Translations under genes and position numbers: made by a program
In this document: positions 8,166 through 15,947 of the stretch, piece by piece
How positions within the stretch are numbered: the stretch's first letter is position 1
Layout of the letters: every line of letters begins with the position of its first letter
Assembly: GCF_046115515.1 (NCBI RefSeq)
Contig: NZ_CP175953.1
Source: Gracilimonas sp017641085
GTDB lineage: Bacteria; Bacteroidota; Rhodothermia; Balneolales; Balneolaceae
Reading direction: 5' to 3' (one strand)
DNA length: 64,000 bases
The notes under the pieces: generated by a model
Databases searched by the model: none
The model's input: the letters and a program-made list of their open reading frames with translations, nothing else
Told to the model about the DNA's origin: nothing

Positions 8166-10573
8166 TGAGTTCAGCGAAGACGCGAAACATACTGTTCGTT
8201 CTTGTTATCGGTTACCTTCTATCCTTTGGGTTCCTGTCGTACAGGGCATTGAACCTTCAGTTCAACGGCGAACTGATTGCCCTGCTTCCCGATGACAATA
8301 ACCACCTTTCCACCTACAAAAAGCTCGAGCAGCTCAATTCAACCGAGGGTGGCTTTTCACTCATCATTCACTCGAATAATGGCGAATCGGTAATTGAGCC
8401 CGCCCATGCTATTCGCGATAACCTACTGAAGCTTACAGCTAATGGAAAACGGATTTTCCGGGGAGCTGAATTAGAGAATGACTTATACGATATCCGGGAA
8501 TCGGCTTTATTTTTAATGACGGAAGATGAGCTGGACCGGCTTTATCAAGAGGTGGATGAGTACGTTACCCAAAAGAAGCTGGAGGCCAATCCTCTGTACG
8601 TGGATTTTGAGGAAGATGGGGCTGAAGAAGAGTCCAATTTAGAATTAGGGGCTCTTTCTTCAGTTTTACTTGAGGAAGTAGCCAATACCCGCCGCTACAA
8701 AATTAATGAGGACAGCTCAGTCATAAGCATGCTGTTTTTGCCGGACTTTCCAAAAAGTGATTACACAAATGTAGAGCAAACCTATCAGCTGCTGCTGCAA
8801 AAGAAATCTGAGATCCAGCAGAATTACAACGGATTGGATCTGTTTTGGGGCGGCTCCTACGTAGATCACTACCACAAAATTAATGACATTCAGGCTTCCA
8901 TCACCAAAGCGCTTATCATTGGCATCCTCAGCCTCATCGGCTTTCTTGTGGCATACATGATACTTATAAACCGAAAATCGGCATATAAAGCCCGGTATAT
9001 TTTGATGGACCTCGGACTGATGTTTTTTGTGTTGTTCTCCGGTTTCATCATTTCCATTGGCCTGTCTTCATTCTTGTTTAATGAAATCAATGTATTTACG
9101 GGCATTATTTTCAGCATTCTGTTCGGCATTAACCTGGACTATATTCTGCACCTGTATTCAGCGAATAAGCAGCATCCACCGAGTCTCACCTCCATTCGCA
9201 GGTTGTTATCGACTTACCTCTTTTCAACCCGCCCCATTCTTTTAAGCTGCCTGACAACCGGACTCGCAATTATGAGTCTGATTTTTGCAGAGTTCAACGG
9301 GTTCATCCAATTCGGCATCATATTTTTTATCAATATTTTGGTGAACCTCTTTTCTACCTACCTGTTTTTGCTCTTTTCTCCTTCTGTTTCAAAACGCACG
9401 GCCGGCAATCAGGAGTCGGTGAGCTTATTGGATGGGTCTTTGCCCGGACTCAGCAGGCGAACCCGTTCTTTGGCACTTCCTTTGGTGCTGACTGTAATTT
9501 CCATTGGGGCTTTTTTCGGGGCACAGTCGCTTAGTTTCAACTTTAATTTTTCTGATCTGGAGCCCGATTCCGGCCCTTCCGCCTTCGATTCATTAAACTC
9601 AGAGACCGAAGAAGGAGGTGGTTACCATGAGCCCTCCTACTTTATCACCGATAACATTCAGCAATCTAAAGACTTGTTCTTTGAAATCAGTGAAGGCATT
9701 GGGAATGAATACAAAGATATTGAACGAGTGGAATCCTTCTCAACCCGCTACCCGGTAAGTGATCAAGAGTTAAGCATGAAATCCCGTAAAGTGGAGGGCA
9801 TTCAGCAGCTATTAACGAATAATGAAGAGTTTCTCGCAAATCTTGATTCCGAAGAAAAAGAAGTGATGCAGATCGTAGAGAAAACGGTTCCCCCCACCAT
9901 TGAGACCCTTCCCAATTATATAAAAAACCGATTCTTTTTTAAGGATGGCTCCATTGCCCCTCTTGTGATTATCTACCCTGCCATGAGTTTGTCGAACGGA
10001 GAAACTTCCATTCAGTTTAGAAAAAGCTCCGGCTCTATCAGTATTGATTCCGGGAAAACATTTTATGCCGCCAGTACTTCTATTATTGCATCCAGCATTT
10101 TAGAGTTGTTGATCCGCGAATCCACCTTTCTTTTCGTGGCTCCCCTTCTTACCATTTTCGGAATCCTTTTGGTTTACTACCGTTCGTTATTACAGGCTTT
10201 GATGGCTGCCGCCCCACTATTGATTACCATTGGTATGCTGCTCACCATCCGGTCTGTTTTTCCTTTCGATATCAACCTGTACAACGTCATCGTTTTCCCC
10301 ATCATCATCGGGGTGGGCGCTGATAATGGAATTCACCTGGTAGATTCCTGGATCAAAAATAATTCAGGGTTCTTGTCCTATTTTCTGTCGGAGCGTTTTC
10401 CCGTATTAGCAGCCTGCTCAGTGACGACCATCTTAGGTTTTATAGGACTCATGTTTATAGATCATCCCGGGATGGAATCGGTAGGCATACTTGCCATAGC
10501 GGGGATTACCACCACGTTACTGGCCACTTATTTTACTGCACTTCTGCTGCAGACGTACGTTCTAAAGAAGTAA
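8162..10573 (+). CDS. MMPL/RND-family exporter, probable lipid transporter
   Basis: An 803-residue RND-superfamily protein with the twofold design of one N-terminal helix, a large periplasmic domain and a helix bundle, repeated. The two conserved TM4-type acidic motifs are visible as FGINLDYILH (first half) and GVGADNGIHL (second half). The length is typical of HpnN/MmpL-like proteins, which move lipids (hopanoids, glycolipids) from the inner membrane rather than drugs. The start is ATG ATG overlapping the aepT stop. Its 3' end overlaps the convergent CDP-alcohol phosphatidyltransferase gene by 41 bp. Coupling to the AEP genes suggests that it exports an AEP-containing lipid. The family call is firm and the cargo is inference. 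Confidence 0.9.
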   Translation: MMSSAKTRNILFVLVIGYLLSFGFLSYRALNLQFNGELIALLPDDNNHLSTYKKLEQLNSTEGGFSLIIHSNNGESVIEPAHAIRDNLLKLTANGKRIFRGAELENDLYDIRESALFLMTEDELDRLYQEVDEYVTQKKLEANPLYVDFEEDGAEEESNLELGALSSVLLEEVANTRRYKINEDSSVISMLFLPDFPKSDYTNVEQTYQLLLQKKSEIQQNYNGLDLFWGGSYVDHYHKINDIQASITKALIIGILSLIGFLVAYMILINRKSAYKARYILMDLGLMFFVLFSGFIISIGLSSFLFNEINVFTGIIFSILFGINLDYILHLYSANKQHPPSLTSIRRLLSTYLFSTRPILLSCLTTGLAIMSLIFAEFNGFIQFGIIFFINILVNLFSTYLFLLFSPSVSKRTAGNQESVSLLDGSLPGLSRRTRSLALPLVLTVISIGAFFGAQSLSFNFNFSDLEPDSGPSAFDSLNSETEEGGGYHEPSYFITDNIQQSKDLFFEISEGIGNEYKDIERVESFSTRYPVSDQELSMKSRKVEGIQQLLTNNEEFLANLDSEEKEVMQIVEKTVPPTIETLPNYIKNRFFFKDGSIAPLVIIYPAMSLSNGETSIQFRKSSGSISIDSGKTFYAASTSIIASSILELLIRESTFLFVAPLLTIFGILLVYYRSLLQALMAAAPLLITIGMLLTIRSVFPFDINLYNVIVFPIIIGVGADNGIHLVDSWIKNNSGFLSYFLSERFPVLAACSVTTILGFIGLMFIDHPGMESVGILAIAGITTTLLATYFTALLLQTYVLKK

Positions 10574-11483
10574 GATCCCAGTCTTCAATCTCTTTCAGAA
10601 TTCGCCGATCTACCTGATTTTGCTTCTTCCCAACTAAAAGATATAGCCCGTATGAGGCGATATTCGCGATTACATAGATGTCGATGCGCCCAAACAGACT
10701 GGATACCAGGATACCATTCCGCATTACATTAGAACCACACACCCAGGCCCATCCTGCCAGCATTTTTCGACTATTGCGCTCGTAGATTTCTTTGAATTTT
10801 TGAGGATCCTGCTCCCTCGCTTCTTCAAAGATTCGGGTTGTTTCATCGCTTCTGAATTTGATCTTGTTTTGTCGCTTCACATAATCAATCAAGACGGGAT
10901 AGGTAACCTTTCTAAGCAGAGAAGATGTTCTGTCAAAATTCTCTTTAATGTGATCAACGGGCGGATTCCGGTGTTTGGAATCTGTCAGGCTAAAGTGAAG
11001 GAACTCCCCTTTATAATATTCATACAAGTTCGATTTGATACTGTGTACATAGCCAGAAACAAGCCCTAAAGCTAATATACCGGCAAGGGTGTATGTATCC
11101 GTAAAATAGAGCAACCCGAACAGGTAGCAACTGATAAAAACCAGCATATCATTAAAGAAATCGAGGTACTTCCCCATTTCCGATCGCTGATCATAAATGC
11201 GGGCCGCTTGTCCGTCTGCACTGTCCATTAATCCTGCAAATGTAACCAGCACAAACCCGATGGAAGTGTACAACAGAACATCCTGCCAATACAGTAAAAT
11301 CCCACCGGTTACTCCGATCAGCATCCCCAAAACAGAAATATTGGTGGGAGTAAATTTTAGCTTATGAAAAAATTTGGCAAGCACATACCCACAGGGGCGA
11401 CTAAAATAAAGATCATAACCTTCCTCAACAATTCTATTCTTAATCGACTTGTCGTACTCGCTGAAAAAACCCTTCGAAGACAT
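10533..11483 (-). CDS. CDP-alcohol phosphatidyltransferase family protein
   Basis: 316 residues with about six membrane segments. The complete CDP-alcohol phosphotransferase motif D-x2-DG-x2-AR-x8-G-x3-D-x3-D is present, beginning DSADGQAAR. Enzymes with this motif swap CMP of a CDP- or CMP-linked donor for an alcohol, for example making phosphatidylinositol, phosphatidylglycerophosphate or phosphoethanolamine lipids. It also has a soluble insert of ~80 residues (KHRNPPVDH...) and a charged tail, which differs from the compact housekeeping PgsA-like enzyme at 34445-35038. Next to pepM and a PntC-like gene, CMP-AEP is a plausible donor and a lipid or glycolipid hydroxyl the acceptor. It is followed after 6 bp by the PLD-like gene's stop, in a two-gene leftward operon. 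Confidence 0.88.
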   Translation of the reverse strand: MSSKGFFSEYDKSIKNRIVEEGYDLYFSRPCGYVLAKFFHKLKFTPTNISVLGMLIGVTGGILLYWQDVLLYTSIGFVLVTFAGLMDSADGQAARIYDQRSEMGKYLDFFNDMLVFISCYLFGLLYFTDTYTLAGILALGLVSGYVHSIKSNLYEYYKGEFLHFSLTDSKHRNPPVDHIKENFDRTSSLLRKVTYPVLIDYVKRQNKIKFRSDETTRIFEEAREQDPQKFKEIYERNSRKMLAGWAWVCGSNVMRNGILVSSLFGRIDIYVIANIASYGLYLLVGKKQNQVDRRILKEIEDWDLTSLERTSAAEVQ

Positions 11484-11489
11484 CTATGG

Positions 11490-12482
11490 TTATTTATTTA
11501 TTAACTGTGAGGTAAATGAAGTTAGCTGTTTTATCAGTTCAGGATTTTTATTCACCATTACCACTTCCTTTTCAAAAAAGTAACTGATGACATCAAAATT
11601 TGAAGACCCGTACACAGCTACTTCGTCATCTAAAATAAGCATTTTTGCATGAACCATTTTCCCTGATACGTATTTAAAATTAATTTCAGAATACCGCTTA
11701 AGGTTATGTATATAATGCATTAGTGGTTTGTTATTCGCCTTCGGAAGGATCACCTGATTATCAGGAACAGAGGCAATCGCATCCAGCATGGGGTAAGAGA
11801 TATAGGGTGAGAGCGCAACCACCTTACGACTGGAAGTAACGCGCTCCAATAAATTTGTATAAGCTTCCTTTGTCTTCCACCCGTTTAACAGGTAGAGCAC
11901 TGTCTTCGGGTTAATTTCGGTAATTGGTGGGGGCGTTGTCTCATTCAGGTCTGCCTGAAATGATGCCTTGAGCGCAGCTGCGATATCAGGGTTGGTATGG
12001 CGAACCATGGCATCACTCCACTCAAAATTATGTTCCGTAAAATTCATCCCACCCAGGTAGGATATCTCCTCATCGACCAGTACCATTTTTTTATGATTAC
12101 GAGCCGGGTATCGGTACATCAAAAAACCCATGGGATTGGTGAATTTTACCCGAATTCCGGACTGTCTTGCCTGCTCCAATAATCCGTCTAAAGCCTGCCG
12201 CTCTTTGCGGGCGTTGTTTTTATTCAACCACCCCTGAGGGGCATTCAGAAATGTATCATTCACAACAAACCGCGAATAATCGTCAATTAACAAAGTTCGT
12301 TCGAGGGTTGGCTTGCTGCCGAGCAATTCAATAAGTTTGGTACCAACCTGATCGGCCTCAAAACTCATGCATTGGATGGAAACTGAATGCCTGGCATTTT
12401 GAACATCAGCGGTTAGCTGCTCAAAAAAATGATCGCTATCCATAAAAACACGGATTTCACTGGCAGCGTAATTTATACACAT
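11490..12482 (-). CDS. Phospholipase D / cardiolipin-synthase-like protein with two HKD motifs
   Basis: 330 residues with two complete HxKx4D motifs: HKKMVLVDE (first half) and HAKMLILDD (second half), each followed by the GS/GG-N signature (GGMNF, GSSNF). The opening EIRVFMDSDHFFEQL fits the usual beta strand at the start of cardiolipin-synthase domains, supporting the ATG at 12482 over the in-frame ATG at 12443. No transmembrane anchor or signal peptide is obvious, so it probably acts on the cytoplasmic face. Family members transfer phosphatidyl groups or hydrolyse phosphodiesters. Its placement upstream of and co-directional with the CDP-alcohol phosphatidyltransferase suggests lipid head-group synthesis or remodelling. 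It is divergent from the glycosyltransferase at 12505 with only 22 bp between. Confidence 0.85.
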   Translation of the reverse strand: MCINYAASEIRVFMDSDHFFEQLTADVQNARHSVSIQCMSFEADQVGTKLIELLGSKPTLERTLLIDDYSRFVVNDTFLNAPQGWLNKNNARKERQALDGLLEQARQSGIRVKFTNPMGFLMYRYPARNHKKMVLVDEEISYLGGMNFTEHNFEWSDAMVRHTNPDIAAALKASFQADLNETTPPPITEINPKTVLYLLNGWKTKEAYTNLLERVTSSRKVVALSPYISYPMLDAIASVPDNQVILPKANNKPLMHYIHNLKRYSEINFKYVSGKMVHAKMLILDDEVAVYGSSNFDVISYFFEKEVVMVNKNPELIKQLTSFTSQLINK

Positions 12483-12504
12483 ATACTATCGACGCGGTTT
12501 TAAT

Positions 12505-13647
12505 ATGAATATCATTCAGGTGTGCCCTTACGATTTATCGATTCCCGGAGGGGTTCAGACCCATGTTACGCAATTAAGTAACGAATTAGTGAGGAAAAAT
12601 AACAAGGTGGTGATTCTTGCGCCACGGCCAGCCAATCCCAACTCAGAAAGAGAGGCAGACTGCGAGGTAAAGCATATAACAAGCAGTACGCGTATTCCCT
12701 GGTGGGGAACCTCCATTGATGTATCGGTGCTGAAACCGAATGAAAAAAGCCAGCTCCGCCAATTTTTTGATGAATTTGAGCCGGATGTCATCCACTTTCA
12801 CACCATCTGGAACCCGGTGATGCAAACCCAGCTGCTTTGGATGTTACCGGATTCGATAAAGAAAGTCGGCACCTTTCATGATACCCCACCTGATCGTGGG
12901 CTGGGGAAACATATCGGTGCAAACCTGATGAAAGTAGGGGCCAAATACTACCTCCCCAAAATGGATGAAATCATTTCTGTATCCGAAACTCAGACAAAAG
13001 CCATGGGTGCTGACCCAGAGAACCTTCCCCAAAACTTTAGAATTCTGCCCAACGGGATTGATGCTGAAGCCGGCCAAAATATGGAAAAGAAATCAACCCC
13101 TGACGATGAGTTCAGGATCATTTTTATAGGTCGTTTTGAAAACAGAAAGGGTGTCTTTGAGTTGCTGGAAATCTACCGGAGATTACAAAGTGAATCGCTA
13201 AATCAAAAAATTTCACTCACTTTAGTAGGGAGTGGTCCTCAGCTATCGGAGATGAAGAATTTTGTAAATGAGCATGGGCTGAAAAGAGTATCTTTTCATA
13301 ATGGCGTGAATGATAATGAGAAGAACAGGCTGTTATCGGAATCAGACCTCATGATTGCTCCTGCATTGTATGGGGAAAGCTTCGGAATTGTACTGCTGGA
13401 AGCGATGGCACTTGGTGTACGGGTGATCGGGTATGGAAATGAAGGGTACCTTAACATTGGAAGGAAGTACGGAGAAGAAAACTTTCCTACACCCGGAGAC
13501 ACTGAGGCCCTTTTCGAGTTGGCAAAACAGCACCTGAAGATGTCTGCCGAAGAGCAAAGCATTCTCATAAAAAAAGGATTGGAAATAGCTTCTAAACACG
13601 ACTGGAAACTGATTGCCCAACAAATTGAACACATTTATTCACAGTGA
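12505..13647 (+). CDS. GT4-family glycosyltransferase, PimA-like
   Basis: A 380-residue GT-B enzyme. The N-terminus MNIIQVCPYDLSIPGGVQTH closely follows the acceptor-side loop pattern (CPY..PGGVQ.H) of PimA-type transferases that glycosylate phosphatidylinositol at the membrane. The donor-binding E-x7-E motif is E291/E299 (ESFGIVLLE), and the phosphate-binding region IFIGRFENRKG is near residue 206. It has no membrane segment and is presumably peripheral. Being placed between phospholipid-synthesis genes and the PntC-like gene (1 bp downstream), it probably glycosylates the lipid made by the neighbouring CDP-alcohol enzyme. The sugar and acceptor are not determinable here. Confidence 0.9.
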   Translation: MNIIQVCPYDLSIPGGVQTHVTQLSNELVRKNNKVVILAPRPANPNSEREADCEVKHITSSTRIPWWGTSIDVSVLKPNEKSQLRQFFDEFEPDVIHFHTIWNPVMQTQLLWMLPDSIKKVGTFHDTPPDRGLGKHIGANLMKVGAKYYLPKMDEIISVSETQTKAMGADPENLPQNFRILPNGIDAEAGQNMEKKSTPDDEFRIIFIGRFENRKGVFELLEIYRRLQSESLNQKISLTLVGSGPQLSEMKNFVNEHGLKRVSFHNGVNDNEKNRLLSESDLMIAPALYGESFGIVLLEAMALGVRVIGYGNEGYLNIGRKYGEENFPTPGDTEALFELAKQHLKMSAEEQSILIKKGLEIASKHDWKLIAQQIEHIYSQ

Positions 13648-13648
13648 A

Positions 13649-14377
13649 ATGGAGATAAAAACAGCAATTATACTGGCTGCAGGTAAAGGCACAAGGCTGA
13701 GAAGCGTAACCGGGGACGAAATCCCGAAGCCTTTAACCCCGTTAAAAGAACAACCCCTCATTGAGTACTCCATACAAGCATTGAGAGGCGCGGGGATTCA
13801 AAGAATTCTGATCGGTTGTGGTCATTTGCTGCCAGAATTCAACTACCTGGAGAAAAAGTATAGTGAAGTAGCGATCGTTGAGAATCCATTTTATGATACC
13901 CGGGCAAGCATTTATACGTTGCTGATGTTTGAGTCGCTGATGGATAAGCCATTCTATTTATTGGAAGCCGATATTTTGTATGACCCCACCATTTTTGAAC
14001 GGTTCACCCCGACAGATGACAATCAAAACCTAATCCTCACCTCTGCTCCCCTGAACCTGGACGACAATGTATATTTCAGTTCCAAAGCGGGCCGGCTGAC
14101 CAAGCTCACAAAAAATGCTGAGAAAATAGTGGATCCGGAAGGAGCAATGACAGGAATATGGGCATTTTCGGCTGGGTTTATGAAACGATTTACCACATTC
14201 TGTGAACAGATTAACATCGATTACAGTGAGGATTACGAAGTGTTATTGGCACAGTACTCATCAGAACAGGAGCCTATTAATATTGCCCATTTCCGGGAAC
14301 TGAACTGGTGTGAAATAGATAATGAAGATCACCTTGAGTTTGCTCTGACTGATGTGTTGCCCAAAATCATACAATGA
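13649..14377 (+). CDS. PntC-like nucleotidyltransferase (probable CMP-2-aminoethylphosphonate synthetase)
   Basis: 242 residues from the ATG at 13649, one base after the preceding stop; an upstream TTG at 13613 would sit inside the glycosyltransferase. It is a GT-A-fold NTP transferase with the nucleotide loop AAGKGTRL (11-17), the catalytic-type lysine K27 (PKPL), and the metal aspartate in EADILY (D108). The FYDTRASIYTL segment and the cytidylyltransferase-like organisation are what I associate with LicC/PntC-type enzymes, which activate phosphocholine or 2-aminoethylphosphonate as CDP or CMP derivatives. Since AEP is made by the adjacent operon and licA/licB choline genes are absent, AEP is the likelier substrate. 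A sugar-1-phosphate nucleotidyltransferase remains possible. Confidence 0.78.
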   Translation: MEIKTAIILAAGKGTRLRSVTGDEIPKPLTPLKEQPLIEYSIQALRGAGIQRILIGCGHLLPEFNYLEKKYSEVAIVENPFYDTRASIYTLLMFESLMDKPFYLLEADILYDPTIFERFTPTDDNQNLILTSAPLNLDDNVYFSSKAGRLTKLTKNAEKIVDPEGAMTGIWAFSAGFMKRFTTFCEQINIDYSEDYEVLLAQYSSEQEPINIAHFRELNWCEIDNEDHLEFALTDVLPKIIQ

Positions 14378-14413
14378 TTTTCAGGTTGCTGTTCTGCAGG
14401 GGTTCAACTAACC

Positions 14414-15013
14414 CTAAGGCTTTTCCCAGTAGCCTGTTTCAGGATTTCTAACAGCATCCTTATCCAAACATCCATAAATGGTTTTCAGATACGCTTCTGT
14501 CTTGTCAGGTATGCGTGTTTGCAGCCCCCGAATCTCGAAGTCTTTGGTTGGAAAAACCAAGTCCTTCGGGCTTGGAGAATTATAGTTTTCCCAGTCCGTT
14601 TCTTCCGTACTAAATAATTGACCTTCTTCCTCTCTGTAAAAATAGATATCAGCATCAAAGCCTTTATAACTCATATACAGTTTGGGGCCGTTATGCCGGT
14701 TAGAGGTATCATGCATAGTAAGTTCCGCAGGCAGCTTATCCAGATTATTCAAAATATAGGGATAGTGTTTTTCATGGCAACCATAATCGATATCGATATC
14801 GTGGGCAATGATATCATTCTCCCTGTAAAAGCCCAGCAAAGTGCCGAAATCAACCCAATAATCTACCTTTATATCCTGCAAAAACCGGTTGGAAGACTCG
14901 AACAGTTCCCAAAGTATTTGTTGCCTTAAGTCTCCGTTATTCATTCTCGTATGAACTAATCTTTGAGTATATTCCTGCAGTCGTCTGAAATGGTAACTTA
15001 TGGGGTTTAACAA
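14414..15013 (-). CDS. LicD-family phosphotransferase
   Basis: 199 residues with the LicD/fukutin nucleotidyltransferase-fold signature: the GTLLG loop at 57-61 followed by the metal-binding DIDID (72-76), then a second region with DADIYFY. LicD enzymes transfer phosphocholine, or similar zwitterionic phospho-groups, from a CDP-activated donor onto glycans. In this locus CMP-AEP is the natural donor candidate. The start is a TTG at 15013, supported by a perfect AAGGAGG five bases upstream, unusually strong for this genome. It is divergent from the Stealth gene (23 bp apart) and convergent with the PntC-like gene. It is shorter than many LicD proteins but contains the full catalytic core. Confidence 0.85.
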   Translation of the reverse strand: MLNPISYHFRRLQEYTQRLVHTRMNNGDLRQQILWELFESSNRFLQDIKVDYWVDFGTLLGFYRENDIIAHDIDIDYGCHEKHYPYILNNLDKLPAELTMHDTSNRHNGPKLYMSYKGFDADIYFYREEEGQLFSTEETDWENYNSPSPKDLVFPTKDFEIRGLQTRIPDKTEAYLKTIYGCLDKDAVRNPETGYWEKP

Positions 15014-15018
15014 AAAGT

Positions 15019-15025
15019 CCTCCTT
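15019..15025 (-). promoter_or_regulatory. Strong ribosome-binding site fixing the TTG start of the LicD gene
   Basis: On the minus strand the sequence AAGGAGG lies five bases upstream of the TTG codon at 15013-15011. No in-frame ATG occurs upstream within 45 bases. Most other genes in the window lack such a perfect Shine-Dalgarno match. Confidence 0.7.
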
Positions 15026-15036
15026 ATAATCACTGA

Positions 15037-15933
15037 ATGAATTTTGATGTAGTTTACACGTGGGTCAACGGATCAGATCAAGAGTATGCAAAGACCCGTG
15101 ATGCCTATGCATCCAAAAAAAAAGATACCAATCCTGAGCGCTATCGTGACACCTTTCAAATGATCCGTTTTAGCCTGCGTTCACTCGAAAAGTACTTTAA
15201 CAGATTTAACAAGATATACATTTTAACGGCAAGACCACAGGTACCCGAATGGCTTGATGTAAGTAATGAACGAATAGAGCTGGTACATCACGACCAGGTA
15301 ATTCCGGATAAATATCTCCCTACGTTTAACTCAAATGTTATTGAAAGTTTTCTTCATAATATTCCCGGATTAAGCAAGAATTTTCTCTACATGAACGACG
15401 ATTTTTTGTTTGGAGCCCCCGTTAGCCTGCAATCATTTTATAAGGATCATAAGTATCGAGTGTACAACACCTTTTTTGGAGAGAATCTGAAATGGAGAAT
15501 CCATGACGGATACAGAGATATTGTCGGATTGGGCATCATTGAACATCAGCCTATTCTGATAAATAAGAAATACTGGGAAGAAGCCTTCTCGGTATTTCCC
15601 GACAAAACCGAGAACACGCGTCAGCATAAATTTCGGAATGACCGCGATTTATTTCCTTTGAAGTTATATCGGTACCACATGCTGAAACATCACCGAGATG
15701 AATCGGACCCTGTATGGATTACCGAACTAATTAAAATCTTCAGATTTCATAAATTGACCAACAATTTCAGCAAACAACAATCTTTCTTTGATAAAATGAG
15801 AAGAAACAGCCCGGAATTTTATTGCTTGAATGATGACCTCCGCGGGAACCCGAATCCAAAGGTTGTGGAGCTGGTGAAAGATTTTTTGGAACAGAAGTAT
15901 CCGGCACCTTCTTCGTTTGAATTAACTGATTAG
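15037..15933 (+). CDS. Stealth-family sugar-phosphate transferase
   Basis: 298 residues with the Stealth conserved regions in order: CR1 VVYTWVNGSD (5-14), CR2 around IRFSLRSLEKYFNRFNKIYI (~43-62), and CR3 with FLYMNDDFLFG, then a His-rich CR4-like region (YHMLKHHRD). Stealth proteins, related to the GlcNAc-1-phosphotransferase of lysosomal targeting, transfer hexose-1-phosphate units and build phosphodiester-linked capsular polysaccharides. The protein is soluble, with no signal. It begins the rightward run of capsule-type genes (ABC protein 14 bp downstream). Its presence beside LicD suggests a glycan rich in phosphodiester linkages. Family assignment is strong and acceptor unknown. Confidence 0.9.
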   Translation: MNFDVVYTWVNGSDQEYAKTRDAYASKKKDTNPERYRDTFQMIRFSLRSLEKYFNRFNKIYILTARPQVPEWLDVSNERIELVHHDQVIPDKYLPTFNSNVIESFLHNIPGLSKNFLYMNDDFLFGAPVSLQSFYKDHKYRVYNTFFGENLKWRIHDGYRDIVGLGIIEHQPILINKKYWEEAFSVFPDKTENTRQHKFRNDRDLFPLKLYRYHMLKHHRDESDPVWITELIKIFRFHKLTNNFSKQQSFFDKMRRNSPEFYCLNDDLRGNPNPKVVELVKDFLEQKYPAPSSFELTD

Positions 15934-15947
15934 TACACGCCCTGCTT

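Noticed and set aside
13613..13648. TTG start for the PntC-like gene
   Set aside because: It lies inside the preceding glycosyltransferase gene; the ATG at 13649 begins exactly at the nucleotide-binding strand.
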